The notes below the pieces were generated by a model. The model ran no database searches. It was not told the DNA's origin and worked only from the letters and a program-made list of their open reading frames with translations. Of a stretch of 64,000 nucleotides of DNA, positions 7,399 through 17,099 are shown one piece after another. Each line of letters begins with the position of its first letter. Positions within the stretch are counted from its first letter, which is position 1. Source of the stretch: JALYRV01 sp036675475 (GTDB taxonomy: Bacteria > Acidobacteriota > Vicinamibacteria > Vicinamibacterales > SCN-69-37); NCBI GenBank assembly GCA_036675475.1, contig JAKFEY010000025.1, forward strand, positions 8,792-72,791. The letters are read 5' to 3'. Both the position numbers and the translations under genes were made by a program.

Positions 7399-10320
7399 TC
7401 AGACTACCGCAGCCGCGGCGGCCGGCTCGTGCGCCAGCGTCTTCTTCGCAACGGCGCACAACGCCTCTGCGCTGTCCACGCCCTGCAGCCCCGCAGTCAC
7501 CGACAACACGGTGTGATACCCGAGCGCGCGGTAGCTCTCGAACCGCGCCTCGTCGAAAAACTGATTGCTGGTGGAATCGTGCGGAAAGAGCGGATCCGAG
7601 GCCGCGAAATTGAGCACGTCCACCGGCTCGTCGCCTGACAGCGTGGCCTTCAGATAGAGAATCGTGCCCGCGGGCGCGCCCGGGCCGTCCACGGCGGCGT
7701 AGTCGATGGTGCCGATGGCGCCGTGCCGATTCGTGCGGCCCTGGCCGTCGCGCGTCATGGGCAGCGGCTCGAAGAGAATCGGAACGCCGAGGTCGAGCCG
7801 GATGCGCCGCACGGCGTTCGACAGATCCGCGAACGTGTACTCGGGGTCGCAACCCGCATCGGAAATGACGATGACGCGGCAGCGGCGGGCGACCATTTCC
7901 CACAGGCCGAGATTTTCGTAGTGCCCGCCGTCCGAGAGGTACACGTACGGGTTGTTGTCGGTCGTCAGCCCGAGCATCTCGCGTGCCAGCGGCTCCACGC
8001 CGAGCGGCGGCTCGCTGCGCTTCCAGTTCTTCTCACTCTGCGGATTGCCGAACCAGAGGCCCAGTCGCGCGTTGGCAAGCGTCAGCAGGAACGCGCGAGC
8101 CTTGGAGGAGTACATCCCCATCGCGGAGCTCGCGGCGGCGCCCGACACCGCGAGCGCGAGACCCAGCGAAACGCCCGAGCCGTGCGCGTCCTCGTCGGAT
8201 CCGTACTCGCGCGCGCTGCGGTAGCCGACAAACCGGTTGCCGACCGAGAGCGGGCTGAACGTGAACGACTGGGCCTTCGTTTCATGCCGTCCCACGTGTG
8301 TCGACGAGACCGCGTTGAGCGTGGTGTTGATGACATGGAACGGCCGCACGTCGGCGAGATGGTGCACGCGCACGTCGTCGTTGGCGTCGAAACCGGTGAA
8401 GGCGTTGGGCGAGCGATCGCGGCGTGAGGCGCCGAGGAACGTCCGGATCAGGCGGTGCCGATACATCCCGTGCAGCGAGAAGCGGTTCACCGGGATCAGA
8501 CGGCTCATGAGCAGGCTGAAGATCACCAGGCCGGCGAATGTGATCGCCGACTCGCCAAGGCCGGCGCCGCGCGGATGACAGTCGTTCGGGGTGTTGAGGT
8601 CGCCTGCGATGTCCGAGCCGGCGCAGGGCACGCCTTCAGGACTCCGGTGATATTCGAGCGCGCCCTGCAGGCGCAGGTTGGCCCACGCGACGGTCGACAG
8701 CAGCACGAGGATGACCAGCGGCAGCGCCATCTGGATCAGCAGCGCCTTGAGGGCCGACGGCTTGCCCGTGTCGCCGCCCGCGCCGCGCGACGCCAGCCCT
8801 GCCAGCGAGCTCAGAAGCGGCACGAGCACCGCCAGCGCCGTCGTCGAGAGCTTGTGATTCACCTCGAAGGTTCGCGAGACAGTTTGCAGGCCGGCTTCGA
8901 TCAGGTCGGCCATGTAGAACACGAGCAGGCCGCTCGCGGCCCACAGCGTCGCCGCAATCGCGATCCACGCGGCGCACCGGCTCCACCATTCGAGCGCCGC
9001 ATCGTCCTGATCGGCGCTGGCGATGCCGGCAAACAGCACGATCGCCAGCAGTGCCAGGCCGAGCACGATCGGCACGGCGAACGTGGCGTAAAACTGATGC
9101 AGGCCGTGCCCGAAGCCGAACGGGTGCATGGCGAACCAGTACGCGCCCCCGCCGAATAACGCACCGCCGGCGATGGCGCCGGCGATGGTGAGCGGCCCCA
9201 CCTGAATGAGGGGCGTGCTGCCCGCGGCGCCGGGTGTCCGGGGCCATCGCCTGCGCGCGATCGCGGCGAACAGCAGCAACATGGCCGCGGTGCCGCCCGT
9301 GCGCCCGACGGCGCGATGCAGGGCCTGCTCCGGCGTCGGGAACACCTGGTGGGCGGCGAACCACATCATGGCCGTGACCGCGGCCAGCGCGCCGGCCGCG
9401 ATCAGGAGGCCGCCTTTGCCGTGCCGGCTGCCGCCGACGATCAGCCATCCCGCCGCGGGCACGATGGCGGTGAGAATCAGCGTCGGTCCGACGTTGAGGT
9501 TGCACGGCATGGCCGACCAGAAGAGCGTCAGCGACACGGCGCCGGCCAGCGCCGGCGCGAGAAAGAGCGACAGGAATCGTCCCTGCGACCACTTGCCGCC
9601 CGCGCCCACGAACGTGAGCACCACATACGCGCTCGCCACGCCGAGGCCGGCGAGCCCGATAGTCAAAAACCCCTGTGCGGGCGTCCCCAGCGTGGTCCAT
9701 CCACACGGTGTCACGACGGTGTTCACTTCGAAGAGATGGACGACCGCGTAGTAAAGGGCCGGCACGAGCAGCGCGGCGGCGAGCAACGGCAGCAGCACCA
9801 GCCAGTTGAGAAAGAGATTGCGCGACATCGTGGTGACGAGCGTCCAGACGTCGGCGGACACGATGCCGCCCTGCGGCGCGAGATAGCGGCACGTCGCGCG
9901 CAGCCGATCGACCGGCGACGGATCGTCGAGCGATCCCTGCTGCGCGGCCGTCGCCGGATCCAGCTCGCGCATCACCTCGGCGCGTCCGGCTGTGCCCTCA
10001 CGGTGGAGCCACGCCGTCAGCCATCCACCCGTGTACCCGCCGCCCGAGACGGTCGACAGATAGTCGACGGTCTTCAGCACACCCGCGTGCGCGAGCCCCT
10101 GCAGCACGCCGAGCGCGAAGGTGGCGCTGCGGATGCCGCCGCCCGACAGGCACACGGCGCTTGGCGCGCGCTCGTGGATGCGCGCGTGCACCGCGCGAAG
10201 CCTCAGATCAGCATCACGCGGCGCATCGTCGGCGAGCGCCGGCACGCCGTAGCGCGCCGCGTACTCGGCTTCGAGGACGTCGCACCACGACTGCGGGCCG
10301 CGGCCGGGCTCGGTTTTCAT
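7399..10320 (-). CDS. Large membrane patatin-like phospholipase
   Basis: A 973-aa patatin-family acyl hydrolase. The N-terminal part has the oxyanion motif SGGGIRSA (around residues 59-66) and the nucleophile Ser92 in STVSGGG. The catalytic Asp is D797 in YLSDGGHYENLG. Between them lies a roughly 400-residue hydrophobic region (about residues 180-600) with many predicted membrane spans, so the two halves of the catalytic site are separated by a membrane domain. Ordinary patatins are about 300 aa. It is divergent from the kinase-ATPase gene with a short shared promoter region (10321-10384). Phospholipid deacylation is inferred from the motifs. Confidence 0.85.
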   Translation of the reverse strand: MKTEPGRGPQSWCDVLEAEYAARYGVPALADDAPRDADLRLRAVHARIHERAPSAVCLSGGGIRSATFALGVLQGLAHAGVLKTVDYLSTVSGGGYTGGWLTAWLHREGTAGRAEVMRELDPATAAQQGSLDDPSPVDRLRATCRYLAPQGGIVSADVWTLVTTMSRNLFLNWLVLLPLLAAALLVPALYYAVVHLFEVNTVVTPCGWTTLGTPAQGFLTIGLAGLGVASAYVVLTFVGAGGKWSQGRFLSLFLAPALAGAVSLTLFWSAMPCNLNVGPTLILTAIVPAAGWLIVGGSRHGKGGLLIAAGALAAVTAMMWFAAHQVFPTPEQALHRAVGRTGGTAAMLLLFAAIARRRWPRTPGAAGSTPLIQVGPLTIAGAIAGGALFGGGAYWFAMHPFGFGHGLHQFYATFAVPIVLGLALLAIVLFAGIASADQDDAALEWWSRCAAWIAIAATLWAASGLLVFYMADLIEAGLQTVSRTFEVNHKLSTTALAVLVPLLSSLAGLASRGAGGDTGKPSALKALLIQMALPLVILVLLSTVAWANLRLQGALEYHRSPEGVPCAGSDIAGDLNTPNDCHPRGAGLGESAITFAGLVIFSLLMSRLIPVNRFSLHGMYRHRLIRTFLGASRRDRSPNAFTGFDANDDVRVHHLADVRPFHVINTTLNAVSSTHVGRHETKAQSFTFSPLSVGNRFVGYRSAREYGSDEDAHGSGVSLGLALAVSGAAASSAMGMYSSKARAFLLTLANARLGLWFGNPQSEKNWKRSEPPLGVEPLAREMLGLTTDNNPYVYLSDGGHYENLGLWEMVARRCRVIVISDAGCDPEYTFADLSNAVRRIRLDLGVPILFEPLPMTRDGQGRTNRHGAIGTIDYAAVDGPGAPAGTILYLKATLSGDEPVDVLNFAASDPLFPHDSTSNQFFDEARFESYRALGYHTVLSVTAGLQGVDSAEALCAVAKKTLAHEPAAAAAVV

Positions 10321-10367
10321 GAGTGTAGGGCGGGAGTATAACCTCAGCAGCGCGCCGCCGACTCTGC

Positions 10368-10373
10368 TATATT
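10368..10373 (+). promoter_or_regulatory. Putative -10 box for the kinase-ATPase gene
   Basis: TATATT lies 11 nt before the GTG at 10385, within the 64-bp gap to the divergent patatin gene. The leader would be only a few bases long. No good -35 is visible. Confidence 0.4.
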
Positions 10374-10384
10374 TCGCGCACTCC

Positions 10385-13300
10385 GTGAATCCAACGACTC
10401 TGGGCCACTACCGCCTCGATGGCCGGCTGGGCGAAGGCGGCATGGGCGAGGTGTTTCGCGCCTTCGACACGCGCCTGAACCGTCCGGTCGCGGTCAAAGT
10501 CATGCGCGCCACGGGCGATGGCCGCATTGTGTCGGCGCAGCGGTTCATGCGCGAGGCGCGAGCCGCCTCGGCGCTCAATCATCCGAACATCGTCATCATT
10601 CACGAAGTCGGCGAGACTCCCGAGGGGCATCCCTATTTCGTGCAGGAGTTCATCGACGGCGTCACGCTGCGCTCGCGCCTGGCCGGCGGACACGCCCCGG
10701 AGGCCGTCGCCGACGTGGGCATGCAGGTCGCGCGCGCGCTCGGCGCGGCGCACACTGCCGGCATCGTGCATCGCGACGTCAAGCCCGAGAACATCATGGT
10801 GCGCGCCGACGGCCTGGTGAAGGTGCTCGACTTCGGCCTCGCGCGTCATCTCGAGATCGACGGCGCGCCGGAGTCGGAGCAGACGCAGTTGCAGACGATG
10901 CCGGGGCTGCTGCTGGGGACGCCGGCGTACATGGCGCCCGAGCAGGCGATTGGCGGCACGGCGGGGCCGGCGGCCGACATCTTTGCGCTGGGCATCGTGC
11001 TGTACGAAATGGTGGCGGGGCGGCGCCCGTTTACGGCGCCGACGTCGGTGGCGTTGATCGCCCGCATCATTTCCGATCAGCCGCCGCCGTTTGCGCCGGC
11101 GGGCGAGCCCGTGCCGCGCGCGATGGAAGAGCTGATCTTCCGGATGCTCGAGAAGGATCCGGAGCGCCGGCCGTCGGCGCGCGATGTCGAGCGGCAGCTG
11201 GCGGCCACGACGGCCGCGACCGCCGCGTTCGATCTGCCGCCGGCGCTGCCGGCGTCCGCGTCGAAGATCACGGTGGGCCGCGACGTCCAGCGCGGACAGC
11301 TGCTGCGCGCGTTCGGCCGCGTGAAGAGCGGCCGCAGCCTGATTGTCGCGGTGACGGGCGAGCCCGGCATCGGCAAGACCAGCCTCGTCGAAGAGTTCTT
11401 CAACGATCTGCTGCGCCGGGGCGATCGCCCGACCGTCGCGCGCGGCCGATGCTCTGAGAGTCTGGCGGGCGCCGAAGCGTACCTGCCGATTCTCGAGGTG
11501 CTCGACAGCCTGATGCGCAGCGGCGGCGGCGCCACGATCGCGCCGATCATCAAGACCGTTGCGCCGAGCTGGTACGTGCAGGTGGCGACCTACAGCGACG
11601 GCGATACGGCCCTCACCGAATTGCGCGAGCCGGCGCCCGCCGTGTCGCCGGAGCGGATGAAGCGCGAGCTGGCGGCGCTGCTGCAGGAGTTGTCGAAGCG
11701 GCAGCCGCTGGTGGTGTTCATCGAGGATCTGCACTGGGCGGACGTGTCGACCGTCGACATGCTCAACTACCTCGCGGCGCGCTTCGAGGACATGCGCCTG
11801 CTGGTGGTGACCAACTACCGGCCGTCCGACATGGCGCTGGCGAAGCATCCCTTTCTCGGCATTCGCAGCGACCTGCAGTCGCGCGGTTTGTTCGAGGAAA
11901 TCGAGCTGCGGTTTCTCGCGCCCGAAGACATCGAGCGGTACCTGGCGCTGCAGTTTCCGGCCAACCGGTTTCCGCCCGACTTTGCCGCGGCGGTGCACGC
12001 CAAGACGGAAGGCAGCCCGCTGTTCATGGCGGATCTGGTTCGTTATCTCCGCGACACCGGCGCCATCGTCGAGGAGCGCGGCACGTGGCTGCTGGCGGGC
12101 GGCGTGCCGGCGGCCTCGCGCGACCTGCCGGAATCGGTGCGCGGCATGATCGCGCGCAAGATCGAGCAGGTCGATGAGGACGACCGGCGGTTGCTGCTGA
12201 CGGCGAGCGTACAGGGCAGCGACTTCGATTCGGCCACCGCCGGTGAAGCGGCGGGGATGGATCCGGGCGATGTCGAGGAGCGCCTCGAGGCGCTCGAGCG
12301 CGTGCACGTGTTCGTGCGCCGCGGCGAGGAGCACGAGTTTCCCGATCGCACGCTCACGCTGCAGTATCAGTTCGTCCACGTGCTCTATCAGAACGTGCTG
12401 TTCGGCACGCTGCAGCCGACGCGGCGTGCCGCCATTTCTGGCGCGGTCGCGGCCGCGCTCGCGAAACATCACGGCAGCGACGTCGAGGCCGTGGCCGGCC
12501 GGCTGGCCGTGCTGTTCGAAGGCGCGCGCGACTTCGCCGCGGCTGCGCGGTATTTCTTCATGGCCGCGCAGCGGGCCGTGTCGCTGTTCGCGTTTCGCGA
12601 GGCGCTGGCGCTGGCTGATCGCGGCATCGACGGCCTGCGCACGCTGCCGAACGGGCCCGAGCGGAAGCAGCTCGAGCTCGGGCTGCAGATGATTCGCGGC
12701 CTGTGCCTGCGCGCCGTCAAGGGCTGGGCGGCCCCCGAGCTCGAGTCGGCCTTCGGGCGCGCGCGGCAGATCTGCCAGGAGCTGCACGATCCGCCGGAGC
12801 TGTTTCCGGTGCTCTGGAACCTGACGTTCTTCCGGATGATTCGCGGGGATCTCGCGCAGGTGGCGGCCGACACGAAGACGTTGATGGCGCAGGCCGAGGC
12901 CGCCAATCAGCAGCCGTTCCTGATGGCGGTCGATCACGTCGCCGGCGTGTCGAATGAATTCATCGGCAATTTCGCCGAGTCGCACCGGCTGCTCGAGCGT
13001 GCGCGCGAGCGCCACGTGCCGGCCCAGCATCGGGCCTACAACGCGATGTTCGGCATCGATCCCGGCATGGTGGCGCGCGCCATGTCGAGCCGTCCGCTCT
13101 GGGCGCTCGGCTATCCGGATCAGGCGCTGACGCGCAGCCACGAGACGATTGCCCTCGGCCGGCAGCAGCGCCAGCCGGTGACATTCGTCTTCGCGCTGAT
13201 CGTGGCGCAGGGCATCCACCTGTATCGCGGCGAGTCGGCGGAGGCCATTGCGCTCGGCGACGAGATCGTCGGCCTTTGCCGCGAGCACGAGTTTGCGCAG

Positions 13301-13822
13301 GAAGCGGAGTGGGCGCGCGGGTTCCAGGCCTCGGCCATGGCGCTCCAGGGGCGCACGCCCGGCGCCGTGGCGCAGCTTCGGTCGGCGCTCGACGCGCTGC
13401 AGGCGCTGCGGTCGGGCCTGACGCGCACGATGTTCCTGTCGCTGCTGGCCGACGCGCTCTTGCGCGACGGGCGGCCGGATGAAGGGCTCGCCGCCGTGAA
13501 CGAAGGCTTTGCGCACGCCGAACGCACCCACGAGCACGGCTTCCTCGCGGAGCTGCACCGGCTGCGCGGCGAGCTGCTGGCGGCGCAGGGCGATGCGGCC
13601 GCCGCGGAAGAGAGCCTGCGCACCGCGCTCGAGGTGGCGCGCAACCGCGAGGCGAAATCGTTCGAGCTGCGCGCCGCTACGTCGCTGGCGCAGATGATGG
13701 CGACTGACGGCCGGGCGGGCGACGCGCGGGCGTTGCTGGCTCCGGTGTACGGGTGGTTTACCGAAGGGCACGGCACGGCCGACCTCATGGCCGCGCAGGG
13801 CGTGCTGGCTGCGATTGGATAA
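10385..13822 (+). CDS. Ser/Thr protein kinase fused to AAA/STAND-type ATPase and TPR region
   Basis: A 1145-aa signalling protein. The N-terminal Hanks-type kinase has GEGGMGEV (from G16), the ATP lysine K38, HRDVKPEN (H129-D131), DFGLA (D149) and an APE motif, so it should be active. A P-loop ATPase follows: Walker A GEPGIGKTS (from G325) and Walker B-like VVFIEDLHWAD (about 443-453). The remaining ~500 residues are helical and TPR-like. This architecture resembles PknK/MalT-type regulators, but no C-terminal DNA-binding domain is seen. GTG 10385 is chosen because upstream in-frame codons overlap the divergent patatin gene and the kinase fold begins right after it. Confidence 0.9.
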   Translation: MNPTTLGHYRLDGRLGEGGMGEVFRAFDTRLNRPVAVKVMRATGDGRIVSAQRFMREARAASALNHPNIVIIHEVGETPEGHPYFVQEFIDGVTLRSRLAGGHAPEAVADVGMQVARALGAAHTAGIVHRDVKPENIMVRADGLVKVLDFGLARHLEIDGAPESEQTQLQTMPGLLLGTPAYMAPEQAIGGTAGPAADIFALGIVLYEMVAGRRPFTAPTSVALIARIISDQPPPFAPAGEPVPRAMEELIFRMLEKDPERRPSARDVERQLAATTAATAAFDLPPALPASASKITVGRDVQRGQLLRAFGRVKSGRSLIVAVTGEPGIGKTSLVEEFFNDLLRRGDRPTVARGRCSESLAGAEAYLPILEVLDSLMRSGGGATIAPIIKTVAPSWYVQVATYSDGDTALTELREPAPAVSPERMKRELAALLQELSKRQPLVVFIEDLHWADVSTVDMLNYLAARFEDMRLLVVTNYRPSDMALAKHPFLGIRSDLQSRGLFEEIELRFLAPEDIERYLALQFPANRFPPDFAAAVHAKTEGSPLFMADLVRYLRDTGAIVEERGTWLLAGGVPAASRDLPESVRGMIARKIEQVDEDDRRLLLTASVQGSDFDSATAGEAAGMDPGDVEERLEALERVHVFVRRGEEHEFPDRTLTLQYQFVHVLYQNVLFGTLQPTRRAAISGAVAAALAKHHGSDVEAVAGRLAVLFEGARDFAAAARYFFMAAQRAVSLFAFREALALADRGIDGLRTLPNGPERKQLELGLQMIRGLCLRAVKGWAAPELESAFGRARQICQELHDPPELFPVLWNLTFFRMIRGDLAQVAADTKTLMAQAEAANQQPFLMAVDHVAGVSNEFIGNFAESHRLLERARERHVPAQHRAYNAMFGIDPGMVARAMSSRPLWALGYPDQALTRSHETIALGRQQRQPVTFVFALIVAQGIHLYRGESAEAIALGDEIVGLCREHEFAQEAEWARGFQASAMALQGRTPGAVAQLRSALDALQALRSGLTRTMFLSLLADALLRDGRPDEGLAAVNEGFAHAERTHEHGFLAELHRLRGELLAAQGDAAAAEESLRTALEVARNREAKSFELRAATSLAQMMATDGRAGDARALLAPVYGWFTEGHGTADLMAAQGVLAAIG

Positions 13823-13826
13823 TCCG

Positions 13827-16800
13827 ATGGATTTCGAGCAGAAACGTCCGACCGAAGATCTCGACATCGCCGACCTCACCCGCGCCTTCCTGGTGGTGCA
13901 GCAGCGGTTTGCCGCCGAGCAGAAGCGGGCGCTCGGCCGCGGCACGCACACGAAAGGCGTGTGCTGCCGCGCGACCTTCGAGGTCTTCGATCTGGGCCAG
14001 ACGGTGGCCGACCCGGCGCTGCGCGCGCGGCTCGCGCGGGGCGTGTTCGCGAAGCCGGGCCGCTACGCGGCGACCGTGCGCTTCGCCAACGCGGCGTCGA
14101 CGATTCTGGCCGACACGAAAGCCGATGTCCGCGCGATGTCGTTCTCGATTGACGTGCCCGGTCCGAACGGGCCGCAGCGGCACGACTACACGATGAACAA
14201 CGCGCCGGTGTTCCCCATCAACGACGCGCATGACTTCGCGGCGTTCATGCGGATGCGCGCGCGCGCCAGCGGCCTCGGCCAGCTCTGGGAATTCCTGAAA
14301 CTGCCGTGGCGCGACAAGCGGGCGATTCTCCGGATCGCGAAACTCGGCAAGGCGCAGCAGGGCCAGCCGCTGCGTCCGTACCAGCAGACGCGCTTCTGGA
14401 GCAACGTGCCGTTCCTGCACGGCGAGGACGAAGCCATCAAGTATTCGGCGATTCCCAGATTGGCGAATGCGGCGAGATTCGACGGCAAGAGCGCCAACGT
14501 CCTGCGCGACGAGCTGGCGCGCCACCTGTCGCAGGATCCGGAGCCGGCCTCATTCGACTTCGCGCTGCAGCTGCTCGACGCCGGCCGGATGACGCATGAC
14601 GGCAAGACCGGGACGCCGCAGTTCTGGGTCGAGAACGCCGTGCCGGAATGGAAGGAAGCCGAGGCCCCGTTCCACCCCGTCGCGCGGCTGACGCTCGAGC
14701 GCAATTCGATCATGTCCGATGAGGATTGCGCGGCCGCCTACATCGACGTGACCGAGCATTCGACACCTGAGAGCCGGCCGATCGGCAGCATCAATCGCGC
14801 GCGCTGGTCGCCCGAGGCGTCGAGCCGCAAGGCCAGGCTCGGCAACACGGCGGCGCAGTCGCTGCCCGCGGCCGGCGGGCTTCGCGTGCGCACCGTCGCG
14901 AAAGCTGCCGGCGCCGTCATGGGCGCGGTCCTGCTGGGCGTGTTCGTGCTCGCGCTCGTCACCGTGATCCGCACCCACAACAATCACGGCACACTGCCTG
15001 CCGAACCGCCATCCACGCTCGTCGTGGCCGATCAGGGCTGGGGCAGCGGCGTCGACGCCTCCGACCGGCAGACGTACTACTACACGGCGCAGGGCGCGGG
15101 CCTCAAGGACCTGCGCTACAGCTGGTTCGTGCATCTCGAGATGCCGCTCAGCCGCACGCGGCTGGCCGATCCGGATCTGTTGCGCCGCTACGGCTTTCTC
15201 GTCGACGGCATGTCGGCAAAAAACCCGGACGGCCTGCCGGTGGGATTTTCGAAGCACTTCGATCGCACGCTGAACGAAGAGATGCTCGACCTGACCTGCG
15301 CCGCGTGCCACACGGGACAGTTGAACGTCACGCGCGACGGCCGGACGACCGCGCTCAGGATCGACGGCGGCTCGGCGATCCATGCGTTCACCGATTCGAA
15401 TCTCGGCCACTTCGTGCCCACGCTGATGTCGTCGATCGCGAGCACGGCGTTCAATCCCCTCAAGTTCGGCCGGTTTGCCGACCACGTGCTTGGCCGCGAT
15501 CACTCATGGAGCCAGAGCCTCACGCTGCACCGGCAGCTGATGTCGGTGCTCGGGCAGCTCGGCGCCATGGGCGCCACCGAGTGGTGGCACGACCTCGTGC
15601 CCACCGAAGAAGGCTACGGCCGCACCGACGCGCTCGCGCGCATCTCGAACACCGTGTTCGGCGATCACCTGACGGCGGCGAACTACCAGGTGGCCGATGC
15701 CCCGGTGAACTACCCGCCGGTGTGGAACATCTGGAAGTTCGACTGGGTGCAGTACAACGCGTCGGTGAGCCAGCCCATGGCGCGCAACATCGGCGAGTCG
15801 ATGGGCACCGGCGCGAAGTACACGCTGATGAACCGGTACGGCCAGCCGCTGCCGGCGCACGAGCGGTTCGGCGCGTCGACGATTCTCGAGAACCTCCACA
15901 CCATCGAGCTGACGCTGCGCAAGCTGCAGCCGCCCGCCTGGAACGAGCAGGTGATGGGCCCCATCAACTGGGCGAAGGCCGAAGAGGGCAAGCGCCTGTT
16001 CAACGAACACTGCGTCGGCTGCCACGGCCCGCACATCGCGCCGCCCGGCATCAAGGCCATGAACTCGCCGCTCAAGACCGACGCCGAGCCCGAATGGCTG
16101 ATGCGCACGGTCTGCATCGACGACATCGGCACCGATCCCAACACCGCCGGCAACTTCGCGCGCGCCACGGTCGACATCAGCGCCACCGGCCTGACGCGCG
16201 AGGACCTGCAGCGCATCGCGCGGCGGCCGCTCGAGATCTGGAACACCCGGCAGGCCGCGTACTGGAACGCGCGCATCGCCTCGCTCTCGGCCGGGCCGCA
16301 GTCGCCCGCGGTGGCGCGCGAGATTGCGGCGCTGCAGGCGCAGATCGCAGACATGACCCGCGCGCTCGACGCGGAGCTCGCCAAGCTCGATCCGGCCAGG
16401 CTGGCCGTCGGCAACGCCCTCAGCTATCTCGGCACGCTGATTCGCGACAAGGCGTACGCCGACGCGCGCTATACGCCGGCCGAGCAGGCCGAACGCGACG
16501 GGTTCGACATCCTCGACATGCCGCAGGTGCTGGCTGCCTACAAGCCGCGGCCGCTCGCCGGCATCTGGGCGTCGCCGCCGTTCCTGCACAACGGCTCCGT
16601 GCCGACTATCTATGCGCTGCTGTCGCCCGTCGAGAATCGCCCGACGCAGTTCCGCGTCGGCAGCCGCGAGTTCGACACCACGAATCTCGGCCTCGCCGCC
16701 GCGGCCGAGCCGTACTGGCTCTTCGACGTCACCAGGCCCGGCAACAGCAATCGCGGCCACGAATTCAGCGCGAAGTACGTGAAGCGCGAGTGGCCCGAAC

Positions 16801-16961
16801 GCGCCCGCGGCGGCATCATCGGCCCGCTGCTCACGCACGACGAGCGGCTCGCCATCATCGAGCACCTCAAGGTGCGCAACGACGATGTGGACGGGCCGCA
16901 GGAGCCGCACGTGCCGCCGTCATGCCCGAAAGGCGCGACGACGCAGTTCGCGGCCCGCTAG
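13827..16961 (+). CDS. Catalase-like domain fused to membrane-anchored di-heme cytochrome c (RoxA/peroxidase-like)
   Basis: A 1044-aa fusion protein. Residues ~1-330 resemble the catalase superfamily of SrpA/catalase-related type: RGTHTKGVCCRATF carries the distal-His region, and RFANA and NNAPVFPI follow. One hydrophobic helix lies at about 359-380. The C-terminal ~650 residues are a di-heme cytochrome c with CAACH (C491, C494, H495) and CVGCH (C729, C732, H733). FLHNGSVPTIYALL is typical of di-heme peroxidase/RoxA-like enzymes. The predicted topology puts the catalase part in the cytoplasm and the hemes in the periplasm. ATG 13827 is preferred; a TTG at 13815 would overlap the kinase stop. 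Substrate is unknown. Confidence 0.85.
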   Translation: MDFEQKRPTEDLDIADLTRAFLVVQQRFAAEQKRALGRGTHTKGVCCRATFEVFDLGQTVADPALRARLARGVFAKPGRYAATVRFANAASTILADTKADVRAMSFSIDVPGPNGPQRHDYTMNNAPVFPINDAHDFAAFMRMRARASGLGQLWEFLKLPWRDKRAILRIAKLGKAQQGQPLRPYQQTRFWSNVPFLHGEDEAIKYSAIPRLANAARFDGKSANVLRDELARHLSQDPEPASFDFALQLLDAGRMTHDGKTGTPQFWVENAVPEWKEAEAPFHPVARLTLERNSIMSDEDCAAAYIDVTEHSTPESRPIGSINRARWSPEASSRKARLGNTAAQSLPAAGGLRVRTVAKAAGAVMGAVLLGVFVLALVTVIRTHNNHGTLPAEPPSTLVVADQGWGSGVDASDRQTYYYTAQGAGLKDLRYSWFVHLEMPLSRTRLADPDLLRRYGFLVDGMSAKNPDGLPVGFSKHFDRTLNEEMLDLTCAACHTGQLNVTRDGRTTALRIDGGSAIHAFTDSNLGHFVPTLMSSIASTAFNPLKFGRFADHVLGRDHSWSQSLTLHRQLMSVLGQLGAMGATEWWHDLVPTEEGYGRTDALARISNTVFGDHLTAANYQVADAPVNYPPVWNIWKFDWVQYNASVSQPMARNIGESMGTGAKYTLMNRYGQPLPAHERFGASTILENLHTIELTLRKLQPPAWNEQVMGPINWAKAEEGKRLFNEHCVGCHGPHIAPPGIKAMNSPLKTDAEPEWLMRTVCIDDIGTDPNTAGNFARATVDISATGLTREDLQRIARRPLEIWNTRQAAYWNARIASLSAGPQSPAVAREIAALQAQIADMTRALDAELAKLDPARLAVGNALSYLGTLIRDKAYADARYTPAEQAERDGFDILDMPQVLAAYKPRPLAGIWASPPFLHNGSVPTIYALLSPVENRPTQFRVGSREFDTTNLGLAAAAEPYWLFDVTRPGNSNRGHEFSAKYVKREWPERARGGIIGPLLTHDERLAIIEHLKVRNDDVDGPQEPHVPPSCPKGATTQFAAR

Positions 16962-17087
16962 CCATAGCCAGCCGAGCGCATGCGAAAGGCCGGAGATGCG
17001 TTTTTCCGGACGTCGAAGTGGAGCCTGCGGAACATCGCGCCGCTCGCGGAAGCGGCCGTCGAAAGAGCGTGCACTTCCGTACGCGGA

Positions 17088-17093
17088 TAGAAT
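17088..17093 (+). promoter_or_regulatory. Putative -10 box of a leaderless transcript (map)
   Basis: TAGAAT lies 6 nt before the ATG at 17100. No ribosome-binding site fits the spacing, so a leaderless mRNA is likely. Confidence 0.45.
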
Positions 17094-17099
17094 GCCGCG

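Noticed and set aside
10367..13951. A 1194-aa open frame on the minus strand, antisense to the kinase-ATPase gene
   Set aside because: Arg/His/Gln-rich sequence with no domain. It mirrors a GC-rich real gene with clear kinase and P-loop motifs on the other strand.
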